Under the pieces are notes generated by a model. It was not told where the DNA came from. It searched no databases and saw only the letters and a program-made list of their open reading frames with translations. Shown in pieces: positions 31,369 to 39,705 of a stretch of 45,876 nt of DNA; within the stretch, counting starts at the first letter, position 1; the number at the start of each line of letters is the position of its first letter. A program made the position numbers and the translations under genes. The stretch spans positions 1 through 45,876 of the IMG/VR virus record IMGVR_UViG_3300036768_001393; one strand, written 5' to 3'. The stretch comes from a virus.

Positions 31369-31797
31369 CTACTCCTTGTCGCCCTCGGGCTCGACCTGGC
31401 TCGAATCCACACCCTCTTCCCGCGCCTTGTTGTGGATGCGGTCGTGGCAGGCCACGCAGATCGTCACGAGGTTGTTCTTCACGTTCTTGTGGCCCTTCTC
31501 GCTCAGCCACTTCGACTCGACGATGCCGCCCTTGTGGTGCACCTCGATGCCGCCGTTCTCGGCCTTGTTGCCCTTCTGGCCGCAGACCTTGCAGGTGTAC
31601 TCGTCGCGGCGCATCACGCCGAGCACGAGACTCGGGGACAGCCCGCCCTTGCCGTTGGACTTCAGCTCCGACCCGGCGGCGCGGGCCTCCTGGCGGATGA
31701 GCTGAAGGGACCGGCGCTCCTCGCGCGAGAGCACGGGCTCGTGGCGCTCGCGGGTGCGGTCGGCGTGCTTGGCCCAGGTCTTGAGTGCCTCGCTCAT
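31369..31797 (-). CDS. HNH endonuclease
   Basis: 142 aa. Classic zinc-supported HNH: C69 and C72 (YTCKVCGQKG), HH at 87-88 (IEVHHKGG), N in KNNLVTICVACHDRIH and C114/C117/H118. An N-terminal helical part precedes it. HNH proteins encoded beside terminase and head genes often assist packaging (as HK97 gp74) or are free-standing homing enzymes. The catalytic His pair is intact. Confidence 0.85.
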   Translation of the reverse strand: MSEALKTWAKHADRTRERHEPVLSREERRSLQLIRQEARAAGSELKSNGKGGLSPSLVLGVMRRDEYTCKVCGQKGNKAENGGIEVHHKGGIVESKWLSEKGHKNVKNNLVTICVACHDRIHNKAREEGVDSSQVEPEGDKE

Positions 31798-31812
31798 CCT
31801 ACTCCCTGAAGA

Positions 31813-32214
31813 TCACGGGCCGGAGACGATCTTCGAGGGGCCGGGGCCGCGGCTGATGTCCACGACCGCCCAGCTCGGGCTCTTGGCCAGGGCCTTCTCC
31901 AGCTCCGGCACGCAGCGCTTGCAGGCGTAGGTCGTCGAGACGCGGACGTGCGGGTAGGGCTTCCCGTCCCCGCCCTTGAGCGGGACGATGAGCTTCAGCG
32001 CGGCCTCGGGCTTGACAGCGATCAGCGCGTCGAACATCGGGTCGCGCTTCTTCATCTCGTCGAGCGGCACGTACGTGAACGCGCGCAGGAGCAGGCCCTT
32101 GTCGGCGTTGCAACCCGCGCACCGGGCGCCGAGCGGAAAGGCGTATTTCGAGTGGTACTCCTCGGGCGTGGAGTTGCCGTTGTCGAACGTCTTGCGGTGG
32201 ATGACCGCGCTCAT
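31813..32214 (-). CDS. Zinc-ribbon-type hypothetical protein
   Basis: 133 aa with GGAGG ahead of ATG 32214. Two CXXC pairs (GARCAGCNADKG at about 30-41 and YACKRCVPELEK at about 96-107). A typical zinc ribbon split by a 60-residue insertion. Function unknown; one of several small Cys proteins in this block. Confidence 0.6.
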   Translation of the reverse strand: MSAVIHRKTFDNGNSTPEEYHSKYAFPLGARCAGCNADKGLLLRAFTYVPLDEMKKRDPMFDALIAVKPEAALKLIVPLKGGDGKPYPHVRVSTTYACKRCVPELEKALAKSPSWAVVDISRGPGPSKIVSGP

Positions 32215-32243
32215 GTCTTGGGGCCTCCGAGGCGGAGCATAGC

Positions 32244-32493
32244 CTACCCGAGGCGGTACCGGTAGACCTCAGACCCGTCGGGCTCCGGCGCGTCGAGCGG
32301 GCGGTGCACGGCCTCGACGAAAACCACGAAGCGCCCCGCCTGGTTGAGGCCCTTGACGGTCACGTCAATGAACCCCGTCGCCGCCGACCGGAATCACCGA
32401 AGCCACCTGGGCCTCGATCTCGGCCAGCACCCGGTCGGCGCGCTTGATCGCGGCCACGCTCACGGAGATCGAGCTGAGCTTAGGCGCGCTCAC
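32244..32493 (-). CDS. Small protein, apparent frameshift in the middle
   Basis: GTG 32493 overlaps the previous stop (GTGA). The first 37 codons (SAPKLSSISVSVAAIKRADR) read well to about 32377. The frame then stops at 32365, while the neighbouring frame continues well (DVTVKGLNQAGRFVVFVEAV) to TAG 32244. One G fewer in the G4 run (32373-32376) would give about 82 aa. Alternatively two tiny overlapping genes. Function unknown. Confidence 0.5.
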
Positions 32494-32832
32494 CAGTGAA
32501 GCTCGGCGAGGTACTCGACCTCGAGCGGGCGCCGCAGGTGGATCAGCATGCGCGTGGTCGGGAGCAGGCCGGTGCCCACCTCGGCGCGGATCTCGCCATC
32601 GACCAGGTCCGGGTGGATGCCCAGCTTCGCGGCGATCGTGTCCCGGATGGCCGCGACCATCTGTTGGTTGATGTCCGGCGTGACCTGCACGCGGACGAAC
32701 TGGGCCAGGCTCTCCTCGAGCTGCGCCTTGATCTCAGCCTTGCGGGCCTCGACCTCGAGCGCGTTGAGCACCCGGTTGGCGGCGGCGAACTCCTCCCAGG
32801 CGACGCCGGGCGGGTCGGTGGTCGCGGTTCAT
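32490..32832 (-). CDS. Small phage protein, apparent frameshift at codon 2
   Basis: An ATGA overlap marks the start at 32832, but the coding frame (TDPPGVAWEEFAAANRVLNA, then QFVRVQVTPDINQQMVAAIR) is one base off. Removing one A right after the ATG gives about 113 aa ending LEVEYLAELHW. The alternative start GTG 32771 has a ribosome site too far upstream. Helical then beta; no family. Confidence 0.55.
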
Positions 32833-33125
32833 CGGCCCAGTCTACAGGATCGGCAGTGGCCCTTCGACCACCCGCACGCCGGGCACGGCGGGCCCTGGCG
32901 CAGGGAGAGCACGACCCGGGCAGCGGCCTTGGCCTCCTCGAGCGAGACGCCCTCGACCAGCAGGTAGATCGAGCCATCGAGAGTCTGGTACTCCTCGATC
33001 ACACCCGCGGCCACGAGCTGTCGGACGCCGAGCAGCTCGTGGCCGAAGTCCTGGGTCAGCTCCAGCAGCGCGTGGGTGCGCCGACCCTCGGCCAGCAGGT
33101 GCTCGATGTCGGGGTCCTCATCCAC
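32829..33125 (-). CDS. Zinc-ribbon protein with helical N-terminus
   Basis: 98 aa from GTG 33125, overlapping the preceding stop. Helical (IEHLLAEGRRTHALLELTQD), beta (EEYQTLDGSIYLLVEGVSLE) and a Cys-rich end (PPCPACGWSKGHCRSCRLGR). Four Cys in two pairs suggest one zinc. Unknown function. Confidence 0.6.
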   Translation of the reverse strand: MDEDPDIEHLLAEGRRTHALLELTQDFGHELLGVRQLVAAGVIEEYQTLDGSIYLLVEGVSLEEAKAAARVVLSLRQGPPCPACGWSKGHCRSCRLGR

Positions 33126-33567
33126 CGGCCAACTTCTTCCGGTGGCGATACACCGAGCGCTGGCTGATGCGAGCGTTGGGGTGCTTCTCGAGCCAGGCAA
33201 GCACCCGGGCCTCGTCCCGGCAGCGGTAGCGCTTGGTCGGGGAGCCCTCCTCCATCGCCGCATCGAGAAAGCCCTGGCGCACCCACTCGAGGATGGTGGG
33301 GTACCGCACGCCGTAGCGGTGCAACCAATAGTCCAGCGTGCCCCAACCCTCCTTCGGGTCGAGGTAGCGCACGACGCGGTAGGTCAACCCGTCGGTCGCG
33401 TCGTGGTAGGGCACGCCGACCCGGAGCGGGCTGCGGGGCGAGTCGGCCGGGATCGCGTACGGGCTGACCGGGTTGCCCTCCCGGTCCGTGAACAGCACCT
33501 CGGTCTGGGGCAGATCCCGGCGGTTCATCCAGATCTTCCGCCCCTGGTAGTGCACCAGCGTCGCCAT
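33118..33567 (-). CDS. Hypothetical protein with HTH-like C-terminus
   Basis: 149 aa. The N-terminal half is beta-rich (VHYQGRKIWMNRRDLPQTEV). The C-terminal part (YPTILEWVRQGFLDAAMEEG; YRCRDEARVLAWLEKHPNAR; SQRSVYRHRKKL) looks like a MerR/excisionase-type or resolvase-type DNA-binding helix set. Could be a late regulator, by inference only. Confidence 0.55.
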   Translation of the reverse strand: MATLVHYQGRKIWMNRRDLPQTEVLFTDREGNPVSPYAIPADSPRSPLRVGVPYHDATDGLTYRVVRYLDPKEGWGTLDYWLHRYGVRYPTILEWVRQGFLDAAMEEGSPTKRYRCRDEARVLAWLEKHPNARISQRSVYRHRKKLAGG

Positions 33568-33864
33568 CTAGTCCTCCAGCAAGTGCACGTGCAGGTGCTC
33601 GACGTGGCCCGGCACGTTCACCTTGATGCGGTAGCGCTTCATCTTAAACACGTGCGCGACGACGAGCACGTCCTGAAAGAGCCGGCCCAGCATGCTCGGG
33701 CTCGCGGCCAGGTCGGAGAGGTCCTTCAGGTGCAGCTTCGGGATGACGAGCAGGTGGCGCCGCGCCTCGGGGCTCCGGGAGGGCAGCACCCCCACGTCGT
33801 CGAGGGAGAGCACCAGCGGGGAGCCGCCCGAGTCGATCAGGCGGCAGAACTCGCAGTCCATCAT
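33568..33864 (-). CDS. HIT-family (histidine triad) protein
   Basis: 98 aa. N-terminal CEFC (residues 4-7) and C-terminal triad HLHVHLLE with His at 90, 92 and 94, plus HLLVIPKLHLKDLSDLAASP, all as in HIT nucleotide hydrolases/transferases. Full length for a minimal HIT domain. The triad that binds the alpha phosphate is complete. Two ATG codons (33864, 33861) are possible; the first overlaps the previous stop. A HIT protein in a head module is unusual. It could act on nucleotides in the infected cell. Confidence 0.75.
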   Translation of the reverse strand: MMDCEFCRLIDSGGSPLVLSLDDVGVLPSRSPEARRHLLVIPKLHLKDLSDLAASPSMLGRLFQDVLVVAHVFKMKRYRIKVNVPGHVEHLHVHLLED

Positions 33865-34010
33865 GGCCGCCGGCGGACCCGACTCCACTCGTCGAGGTAG
33901 GCAGGGCCGGGGAAGGGCGCGCCGCAGTCGCGGCAGGGCACGTGCCCGGTCCAGTCGTGGGCGCCCAGCCAGCAGAACAGGCGGAGGAACCAGCGCGACA
34001 GGCGCCTCAT
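33861..34010 (-). CDS. Very small zinc-binding-like protein after the portal
   Basis: 49 aa, ATG 34010 in a TGATG overlap with the portal stop. A hydrophobic/aromatic N-terminus (LSRWFLRLFCWLGAHDWTGH) and CRDCGAPFPG. The CXXC and His suggest zinc. Its real existence is supported by tight overlaps on both sides. Confidence 0.6.
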   Translation of the reverse strand: MRRLSRWFLRLFCWLGAHDWTGHVPCRDCGAPFPGPAYLDEWSRVRRRP

Positions 34011-35671
34011 CAGCCGGCCTTGATGTTCGGGGCCGCACTGGCCGCCATCCGGTTCATCATCTGCACCTCGAGCGCGTCGCTCATCTCGGCCTGCATCTTC
34101 CTGATCTTCTCGAGCAGCGCCTGGGTGTCCTCGACCTGGAAGTACTCCGCGATGAACTGCACGGCCGTCTCGTCGTCGATCAGGCCGCCGGTCTTGGCCA
34201 GGGTCGCGGTCTGCACGGCCTTCAGCGCGTCGTCGAGGGAGGGCTGGAAGTAGCCGGGCCACTTCAGAGTCACCAGGCTCGAGGGCCCGAGCCGGCGCTC
34301 GACGAACGTGGCCCGGCCGGTGCCGTCCTCCTTCACGGCCCGGCGCGGGAGCTGGAGCGTCGAGCGCACCAGCCGGGTGCCGGCCTCGTCGCGCTCGATG
34401 CGGGGCACGCTGACCTTGCGGGCGGCCTTGACCATCAGGATCAAGAGCTGCTTCGCCCCGCGCTCGCCGTACTGCTCGCGGAGCAGGTCGCACTTCTCGA
34501 GCATGCTCGAGTAGTCGCGCTCGATCTCGACGACGCTCTTGGCCCCGCCCGTCTTGTTCGTGTCCAGGTAGCAGCGCACCACCCGGAGCACGTACTCCTC
34601 GAGCTTCTCGACCAGGTCCATCGCGGCCTTCGGGCCCGAGCCGGTCATCTCCATGTAGGAGGCCGTACCGCCCTTCTCGACCTTGATCGCATTGTCCGAC
34701 CCCTTCATGACCTCGTCCATGTCGGCGTCGGTCGTGATCACGGTGGTCGGGTCGCAGTTGGCGAGCGTGCCCTTGTGGGCCTGCGCGATGAGCTGGTCGA
34801 TCGCCTCGATCATGTCGAAGGCGCCGTGGGCGTCGGGGTCGCCGTCCACGCTGTCGGCCACGGGCAGGTTCTGAATCCAGACGGCGGGGCAAAACCCGAA
34901 GCCGTGCTCGACCTGCACGTGCTTCCAGGCGTCCCAGTCCGGCTCGGTGCCGTCGCCGACGGGGACCTTCGGCCAGACGGTGTCGGTCTGGTCGTCGATC
35001 ACGCGGCGAAACCAGAACCACGCCTCGACCCACTCGCCCTTGGGGCCGCGGGTCTGGTCGGGGAAGGTGTACCGGATCTCGAGCCTGGCGAGCTTCTGGG
35101 TCTGTCGGTTCTCGAAGATCGGGTAGCACCAGCGCGGGTCGTGAGTCTCGACCACGGGCACGCCGTCCTCGAACTTGAAGCTCATGCCCACGCTGCCCAT
35201 CGCGCCGCCATAGGTGCGGGCCTGGATCATCTGGGGCCACAGGCGGCTGGCCTCGGCGAGGGCGCGGGCGAAGTCCTCGGTGTCGGGGTCGCCCTCGACC
35301 ACGATCTGCGGGTGCCGCCGATTCGAGAACAGCAGGCTCGTGAACCGGTCGACGATCACCCGCCCGAGGTAGTACGGCGCGGTGGGCCGGCGAAACTTCA
35401 GCGGTAAGCTTTGCCCGGCGTCGTAGAAGCCCGGCGGGATGAACCCGGCCGAGGCGACGTACTCGTGCTCGGTCTTCGAGAGCTGAGCGCGGCCCGACCA
35501 GTCCACCTTGCGGCCCGCGTAGTTCTGGCAGGCGTAGTAGCTCCAGAGTTGCTGGAGCTCTTCCTGTCGCGGAGACAGGGGCGGGCCCATGCTCATGCCC
35601 ATGCCATCCTCCGAGACGCTCATCGCCATCGCCCCACCCGCTCCGGGCCTATTCGCCGTGCCGCTACTCAT
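34010..35671 (-). CDS. Portal protein
   Basis: 553 aa. Contains LWSYYACQNYAGRKVDWSGR, then YYLGRVIVDRFTSLLFSNRR, GAFDMIEAIDQLIAQAHKGT, and a long C-terminal helix (TQALLEKIRKMQAEMSDALE). This is the pattern of phage portals (SPP1 gp6/gp3-like). It follows the large terminase gene after two small frames. The dodecameric portal is the DNA gate of the head. Confidence 0.8.
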   Translation of the reverse strand: MSSGTANRPGAGGAMAMSVSEDGMGMSMGPPLSPRQEELQQLWSYYACQNYAGRKVDWSGRAQLSKTEHEYVASAGFIPPGFYDAGQSLPLKFRRPTAPYYLGRVIVDRFTSLLFSNRRHPQIVVEGDPDTEDFARALAEASRLWPQMIQARTYGGAMGSVGMSFKFEDGVPVVETHDPRWCYPIFENRQTQKLARLEIRYTFPDQTRGPKGEWVEAWFWFRRVIDDQTDTVWPKVPVGDGTEPDWDAWKHVQVEHGFGFCPAVWIQNLPVADSVDGDPDAHGAFDMIEAIDQLIAQAHKGTLANCDPTTVITTDADMDEVMKGSDNAIKVEKGGTASYMEMTGSGPKAAMDLVEKLEEYVLRVVRCYLDTNKTGGAKSVVEIERDYSSMLEKCDLLREQYGERGAKQLLILMVKAARKVSVPRIERDEAGTRLVRSTLQLPRRAVKEDGTGRATFVERRLGPSSLVTLKWPGYFQPSLDDALKAVQTATLAKTGGLIDDETAVQFIAEYFQVEDTQALLEKIRKMQAEMSDALEVQMMNRMAASAAPNIKAG

Positions 35672-35720
35672 GGGCGGACTCTATGAAAATGTCGGCGCAC
35701 TCGCAGTCGTTCTCGTTCAT
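35664..35720 (-). CDS. Possible 18-residue peptide gene
   Basis: ATG 35720 overlaps the previous stop (ATGA), and TAG 35666-35664 overlaps the portal start. It encodes NENDCECADIFIESAHE. Tight overlap on both ends is the only support. It may just be a coupling device for portal translation. Confidence 0.35.
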   Translation of the reverse strand: MNENDCECADIFIESAHE

Positions 35721-35895
35721 CGCAGCACCTCGCTCGCCACCCCGGTAATCGCCCAGCACCCGTCCAGCAGCCACACCAGCCCGCCCAGGCAGGCGAGCCC
35801 GACCGCGCCCTCGACCGCGTCCCAGAGCCGGGCCCACGGATCGGGCGGGCTCCGGGGGCGGCGGGGGCGTAGCGGTAGTGCAGCGGCTCCTTCAT
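35717..35895 (-). CDS. Small membrane protein, apparent frameshift
   Basis: ATG 35895 overlaps the TerL stop (ATGA) and starts KEPLHYRYAPAAP. Beyond a run of five C the coding frame is shifted (DPWARLWDAVEGAVGLACLG, then GLVWLLDGCWAITGVASEVL) and stops at 35717. One extra C gives about 58 aa with one membrane helix. Holin- or scaffold-unrelated; function unknown. Confidence 0.5.
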
Positions 35896-37397
35896 CGGAC
35901 GGTGGTGTTGAGGCGGCCGAACTGGATCTTCGGCTTCGCCATGCGGGCGCCCTCGCGAGCAAACCAGGACGACATCAGGCGGTCGCCCGGGTGCCCGGCG
36001 GGATCGTAGTAGAGCAGCTCGTTGACCCAGGCGTCAAGGTCGGGACTGGCGGCCCGGTAGCGCCCGTTGATCTCCACGGACGGGATGATCCACTTCCCGT
36101 TGGCCAGCTCGGTCGCCAGGCCCTCGATGCCGAACTCGGCGTGGCTGATGGCCCGGCCGGTGGTCGTGAAGGACTTCACGGGCACGGCGCTCATCTCCTT
36201 GGTGAAGTCGACGATGAACTGCTGGGCGGCGTTGTTCTCGACGATCACGATGGAGCCGTACCGGTTGTGGGTGTCGACCAGGCGGCGGACGATGTCGGGC
36301 CCCGCCCAGCGCCCGGCCTGAATATCGAGCACCTGGCGGTCACCGTTCGGGGCCACGGCGATCGTGAAGATGCTCGTGAGGTCGGAGCCGGCCTTCACCC
36401 GCACGCCGAGGTCCACGCCCGTGTAGGTCTTGTAGCCGTCGGGCACGCGCTCGAGGGCGTGGATCAGGGTCTTGCCCAGGCCCCGCTTGAGACACTGGTC
36501 GATCCACTCCTTCTTGAACCGGGCGTCCTCGTCGGAGCGGGCGATGCACAGGAACTGGCGGCTGAACTCGAGGGGCCCGAGCGCCTCGCGCTTCTGGGCG
36601 ATGCGGTCGTCGGGCCAGCGGTCCGGCCAACGGCTCTTGCCGTCACCGTCGACCACCGGGTAGCGCACGGCCACCCAGCCCGGGTTCTTGGCGAACCGGT
36701 GCATGATGTCCTCGCGGTGCCAGGCGGTGCCAATACACAACACACGGGAGCGCCGGGTCAGGCGGCCCTCGAGCGTGGCGTGGTACCAGGCCCACAGGTC
36801 CTCGCGCTGGGTCGGGGAGACTGTGTTCTCGTAGTCGAGCAGGTCGTCCATGATCAGCAGGTCGATGCGGGAGCCGAGGATGTTGCCGTGGATGCCGAGG
36901 GTCTGGACCGACGGGTCCTTCGCCTTGGTCTCGCGCTGCACGTAGAGCTGGTTCTGGTTCCAGGGCAGGCCGCGGGCCTTCTTCAGGTGCGGGAAGACCT
37001 CGTGCAGCTCCTCGGACTGCTCGATGTACTTCGCGATCATCATGCAGATCTTCTGGGCCTGGCCGCCCGTGTTGCTGCACACGACCACGCGGAGGTTGGG
37101 GTTCTTGCCCAGCTCGAACAGCACACGGCCGATCGACATCTGGGTGGTCTTGCCCGCCTCGACGTGCGACCAGATGAGCAGCCGGCTCACGTCACCCGAG
37201 AACAGCCAGTTCCACTCCTGGTGGATGGGGCTCTGGAGGATCGGCTTGCCGGTCTCCTCGTCCTTCAGGACGTAGGTCATGAAGGCGTTGGGGTACTGCC
37301 GGGCGAGCTTGAGGTGGGCCTCCTTCGCCGACGCGAGTCGGGAGCGGACGGCCGCGGGCGCCATCAGCAGCCGGCTCTCGTCGAGCTGCATGCTCAT
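35892..37397 (-). CDS. terL: Terminase large subunit
   Basis: 501 aa. ATPase with P-loop variant SHVEAGKTT (residues 77-85) and Walker B LLIMDD (180-185), and a C-terminal RNase-H-like nuclease beginning TGVDLG (326-331), with VENNAA near 380. The P-loop lacks the usual first Gly, as in several phage terminases. It cuts and pumps DNA into the head through the portal. The start overlaps the small-subunit stop (ATGA). Confidence 0.92.
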   Translation of the reverse strand: MSMQLDESRLLMAPAAVRSRLASAKEAHLKLARQYPNAFMTYVLKDEETGKPILQSPIHQEWNWLFSGDVSRLLIWSHVEAGKTTQMSIGRVLFELGKNPNLRVVVCSNTGGQAQKICMMIAKYIEQSEELHEVFPHLKKARGLPWNQNQLYVQRETKAKDPSVQTLGIHGNILGSRIDLLIMDDLLDYENTVSPTQREDLWAWYHATLEGRLTRRSRVLCIGTAWHREDIMHRFAKNPGWVAVRYPVVDGDGKSRWPDRWPDDRIAQKREALGPLEFSRQFLCIARSDEDARFKKEWIDQCLKRGLGKTLIHALERVPDGYKTYTGVDLGVRVKAGSDLTSIFTIAVAPNGDRQVLDIQAGRWAGPDIVRRLVDTHNRYGSIVIVENNAAQQFIVDFTKEMSAVPVKSFTTTGRAISHAEFGIEGLATELANGKWIIPSVEINGRYRAASPDLDAWVNELLYYDPAGHPGDRLMSSWFAREGARMAKPKIQFGRLNTTVR

Positions 37398-38152
37398 GAC
37401 GACTGCTCGAGGGCGAGCCCGCCGGTGATCACCCGGAGCCCGCCGTTGGCCACGTTCTTGGCGTCGACCAGCGCCTGCTCGGCGGCGCGGATGCGCAGCT
37501 CAGCTTCCTCCAGGGTGATGTCTTCCTTGCCCGTGGTGATCCCGATGATCTCGTTGGGCTGCCCGAGGTGCAGGCGCTCCATCTGCATCGCCAGGTGGGC
37601 GGCGGCGTTCAGCCGACCCGTGATGTCGGCGATGCGCCCGAGCATGTAGATCGCCTGGCTCATGGGCAGCCGGTACGGGTTGGGGATGGTCTTGGTCGGG
37701 TCGTGCGGATCGGGAATGGTGTCCGGCTTCTTGGCCTCCTCGTCGATGTGCTTCTTGAGCGACATCGCCAGAGTCTTGCCGGCGGTGATGCAGGTGCCGA
37801 CCACGACCATCGCTTGAAGGCAGGACTGCCGGGCCATCGTCACGAGCTGGCCCTCCTGCTTGCGAGCTTCGATCGCCTGCTTCCGGGCCTCCTCCCGCTC
37901 CTTCTCGGCCATCGCCGTCTTGGCGGCAGCTTCCGCCAGGAGCTTCGCCCGGGCCGCCTGCTGCTCCTCCCGGAAGATGTCCTGCACAGACACCCCGTTC
38001 CGGAAGTTCGGCCAGCCCTTCTCCCAGGCTCTCTCGGCGAGCTTCCGCCCACACTGGGCCGCGCGGCGGGCGTGTTCGATGTTACCTGGACTTTCCCGGA
38101 AAGCTTGGACCAGGCGATCGAAGACTTCGTCAGTGATTACGGCACGGGGCAT
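37394..38152 (-). CDS. Terminase small subunit-like protein
   Basis: 252 aa from ATG 38152. N-terminal HTH-like part (VFDRLVQAFRESPGNIEHAR, then AAQCGRKLAERAWEKGWPNF), a long Lys/Glu/Ala coiled coil (about 62-105), and a helical end. Position directly before terL and the HTH/coiled-coil build support DNA recognition for packaging. No sequence family can be assigned with certainty. Confidence 0.65.
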   Translation of the reverse strand: MPRAVITDEVFDRLVQAFRESPGNIEHARRAAQCGRKLAERAWEKGWPNFRNGVSVQDIFREEQQAARAKLLAEAAAKTAMAEKEREEARKQAIEARKQEGQLVTMARQSCLQAMVVVGTCITAGKTLAMSLKKHIDEEAKKPDTIPDPHDPTKTIPNPYRLPMSQAIYMLGRIADITGRLNAAAHLAMQMERLHLGQPNEIIGITTGKEDITLEEAELRIRAAEQALVDAKNVANGGLRVITGGLALEQSS

Positions 38153-38332
38153 GGTCGAGGCAAAGGCTAAGGGAAAGCGCAACCGGGAGGCAACCCGTTG
38201 CCTTAGATTGTTCCTTCGAGCGGGTCGGGAGGGCGGACTGACACTCCGTCCCTTGGGAGCACTCCCTACCGGCGGCTGAAGCTTGTGCTTCGGGAGCGGA
38301 TCTTGGACGGGGTCGGAAACGGCGGGAGCGGG
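38153..38332. other. Intergenic region before the terminase genes
   Basis: 180 bp without a convincing gene. Contains a perfect 6-bp palindrome GGCAAC-CC-GTTGCC (about 38193-38206) and a GAAGC/GCTTC hairpin (about 38279-38296). It is the natural place for a packaging start site or a late promoter; neither can be shown from the sequence. No strong -10/-35 pair was seen. Confidence 0.4.
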
Positions 38333-38705
38333 TCAGTGCATCTTGGCCAGCTCGAGGTGGATGACCAGGTCTTCCTCCCAGTAGCTGCTGCGCTCCACCC
38401 GTTGGATGCACGTCCCGGCTCGGCAGAGCGGGCAATATTTCGGCGCAGCTTCGTCACGGGTCCAGACGTACTGGATCACCCCGTACTTGGAGCTGTAGTA
38501 GCTGAGCACCGTGTCGCCGGGCATGGGCGCGTCGTCCTGGTCGTCTTGGCTCACCCGGGCGAGTGTAGCCGTAGACGGCCGGGTCGATCGGCAGCGTGGC
38601 CCGCTCGTCGAACAGCAGCCCGCCCTCCTCGCCCGGCTTGGCGTCGTTGAACGCCCGCACGGGGCCGCCACGGGCCTCCGCGGGGCTCCCAGGGCCATGC
38701 CTCAC
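38333..38705 (-). CDS. Hypothetical Cys protein in two frames, probably one gene
   Basis: GTG 38705 overlaps the previous stop (GTGA) and reads GGPVRAFNDAKPGEEGGLLF and ERATLPIDPAVYGYTRPGE. At about 38555 coding passes to another frame, which itself begins at GTG 38554 (SQDDQDDAPMPGDTVLSYYS) and ends at 38333 with CPLCRAGTCIQRV and LVIHLELAKMH. Removing one base in the CCCGGG at 38554-38559 fuses them to about 122 aa. Two coupled small genes are also possible. Function unknown; CXXC suggests zinc. Confidence 0.5.
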
Positions 38706-39631
38706 TTCGACTCCCCGCCAATGTTCGCCAGATGGATCATGTCGGCCTTCGCGAGCTCCAGGGCGCCGAGCCGGTGGACGAAGTCCACGTTACCGGAGAA
38801 CTTCGTCGCCCACCCGCACCCCATCGGATGCGTGGGGCTGTGGCGCACGACCACCACCGCAGCGTCGATGTGCCCGGCGCGCACTCCGGCGAGGGTCTCC
38901 TCCAGGAGCTCCACGAGGATTCGCCGGTGTTGCTCGTGCGGGTCGGGCGCGGCCTCTCCACCGGGGAGCACGCGGAGCATCGGGAGCACCCGCGCGGGCT
39001 CCGGCTCCACGGGCGGCGGAGGCACGGCGGGACGCGCTTCCCATCCCGCGGGCGTGGCCTCCACGACCACCGGCACGAGCGGACCCGCTTCAAACACCTC
39101 CGACACGCGCACCTCGGCCTCGGCGCGTTCCTTCGCGGCCTTCTCCCGCTGCTGCCGGTGCGAGCAGGTGTTGGGGCAGGTGCTCCCGCCCATGCGCTTG
39201 CAGCCAGGGCACCGGGGGTACGGGGCCTTCTCGGGGGGCACCCGAACGGTCGGGCGTTGGGAGGGAGTGCTCACGGCGGGAGGGGTGCTCAAACGGGGCT
39301 TCTCGGGGGTGTCCACGCGAGGGGTCGCAGGGGTGCTCAAACGGGGCGCGGGAGGCGCCGCGGGTTCCGGTGCCGCAGGGGGAGAAGGGCGCGCGGTCGG
39401 GAGTGCTTCGGGCGTTGCGGTGGGTTCACCGGACGGGAGCGCGCCTCCGCGCTGGTGGGTGCGATAGCCCTCCGCCCACGCCTTCCCGATGGCGGTGAAG
39501 TCCGGGAAGGGGTTGTCGGTGATCGGCCTCCCCTCGGCGGAGGCCAAGTACCCGCGGCGCGCTTCGCGGAGCTCCGCCGCGATCACCTCGGGGCTCCGTC
39601 CGGTACCCTTGTCGTTGCTCCTACCCTTCAC
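38702..39631 (-). CDS. Early-region protein with Pro-rich linker and Cys/His cluster
   Basis: 309 aa from ATG 39631. Helical N-terminus (IAAELREARRGYLASAEGRP), a long Pro/Thr/Ser linker with repeats (RLSTPATPRVDTPEKPRLST), a Cys/His cluster (CPGCKRMGGSTCPNTCSH, about residues 147-164), and a C-terminal domain (HIDAAVVVVRHSPTHPMGCG). The linker is encoded by direct repeats. It looks like a modular binding protein. Function unknown. Confidence 0.6.
   Translation of the reverse strand: MKGRSNDKGTGRSPEVIAAELREARRGYLASAEGRPITDNPFPDFTAIGKAWAEGYRTHQRGGALPSGEPTATPEALPTARPSPPAAPEPAAPPAPRLSTPATPRVDTPEKPRLSTPPAVSTPSQRPTVRVPPEKAPYPRCPGCKRMGGSTCPNTCSHRQQREKAAKERAEAEVRVSEVFEAGPLVPVVVEATPAGWEARPAVPPPPVEPEPARVLPMLRVLPGGEAAPDPHEQHRRILVELLEETLAGVRAGHIDAAVVVVRHSPTHPMGCGWATKFSGNVDFVHRLGALELAKADMIHLANIGGESK
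39281..39347 (+). repeat. Two 19-bp direct repeats in the linker of 38702-39631
   Basis: AGGGGTGCTCAAACGGGGC occurs at 39281-39299 and 39329-39347. On the coding strand it encodes RLSTP repeats. It is probably the result of local duplication in the linker. Confidence 0.7.
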
Positions 39632-39705
39632 GCTCTCGCTCCTCTCGCCGCACGCCTTGCCGGGTGGCGCACGCTACAACACGGCCTCCGCCAGAGCCAG
39701 GGTCA

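Noticed and set aside
33861-35240. A 459-aa frame antisense-shifted to the portal gene
   Set aside because: Only its last 49 codons (33861-34010) are a real gene; the rest is out of frame with the portal.
37394-38182. Start of the small terminase gene at 38182
   Set aside because: It would need a TTG start without ribosome site; ATG 38152 fits better.
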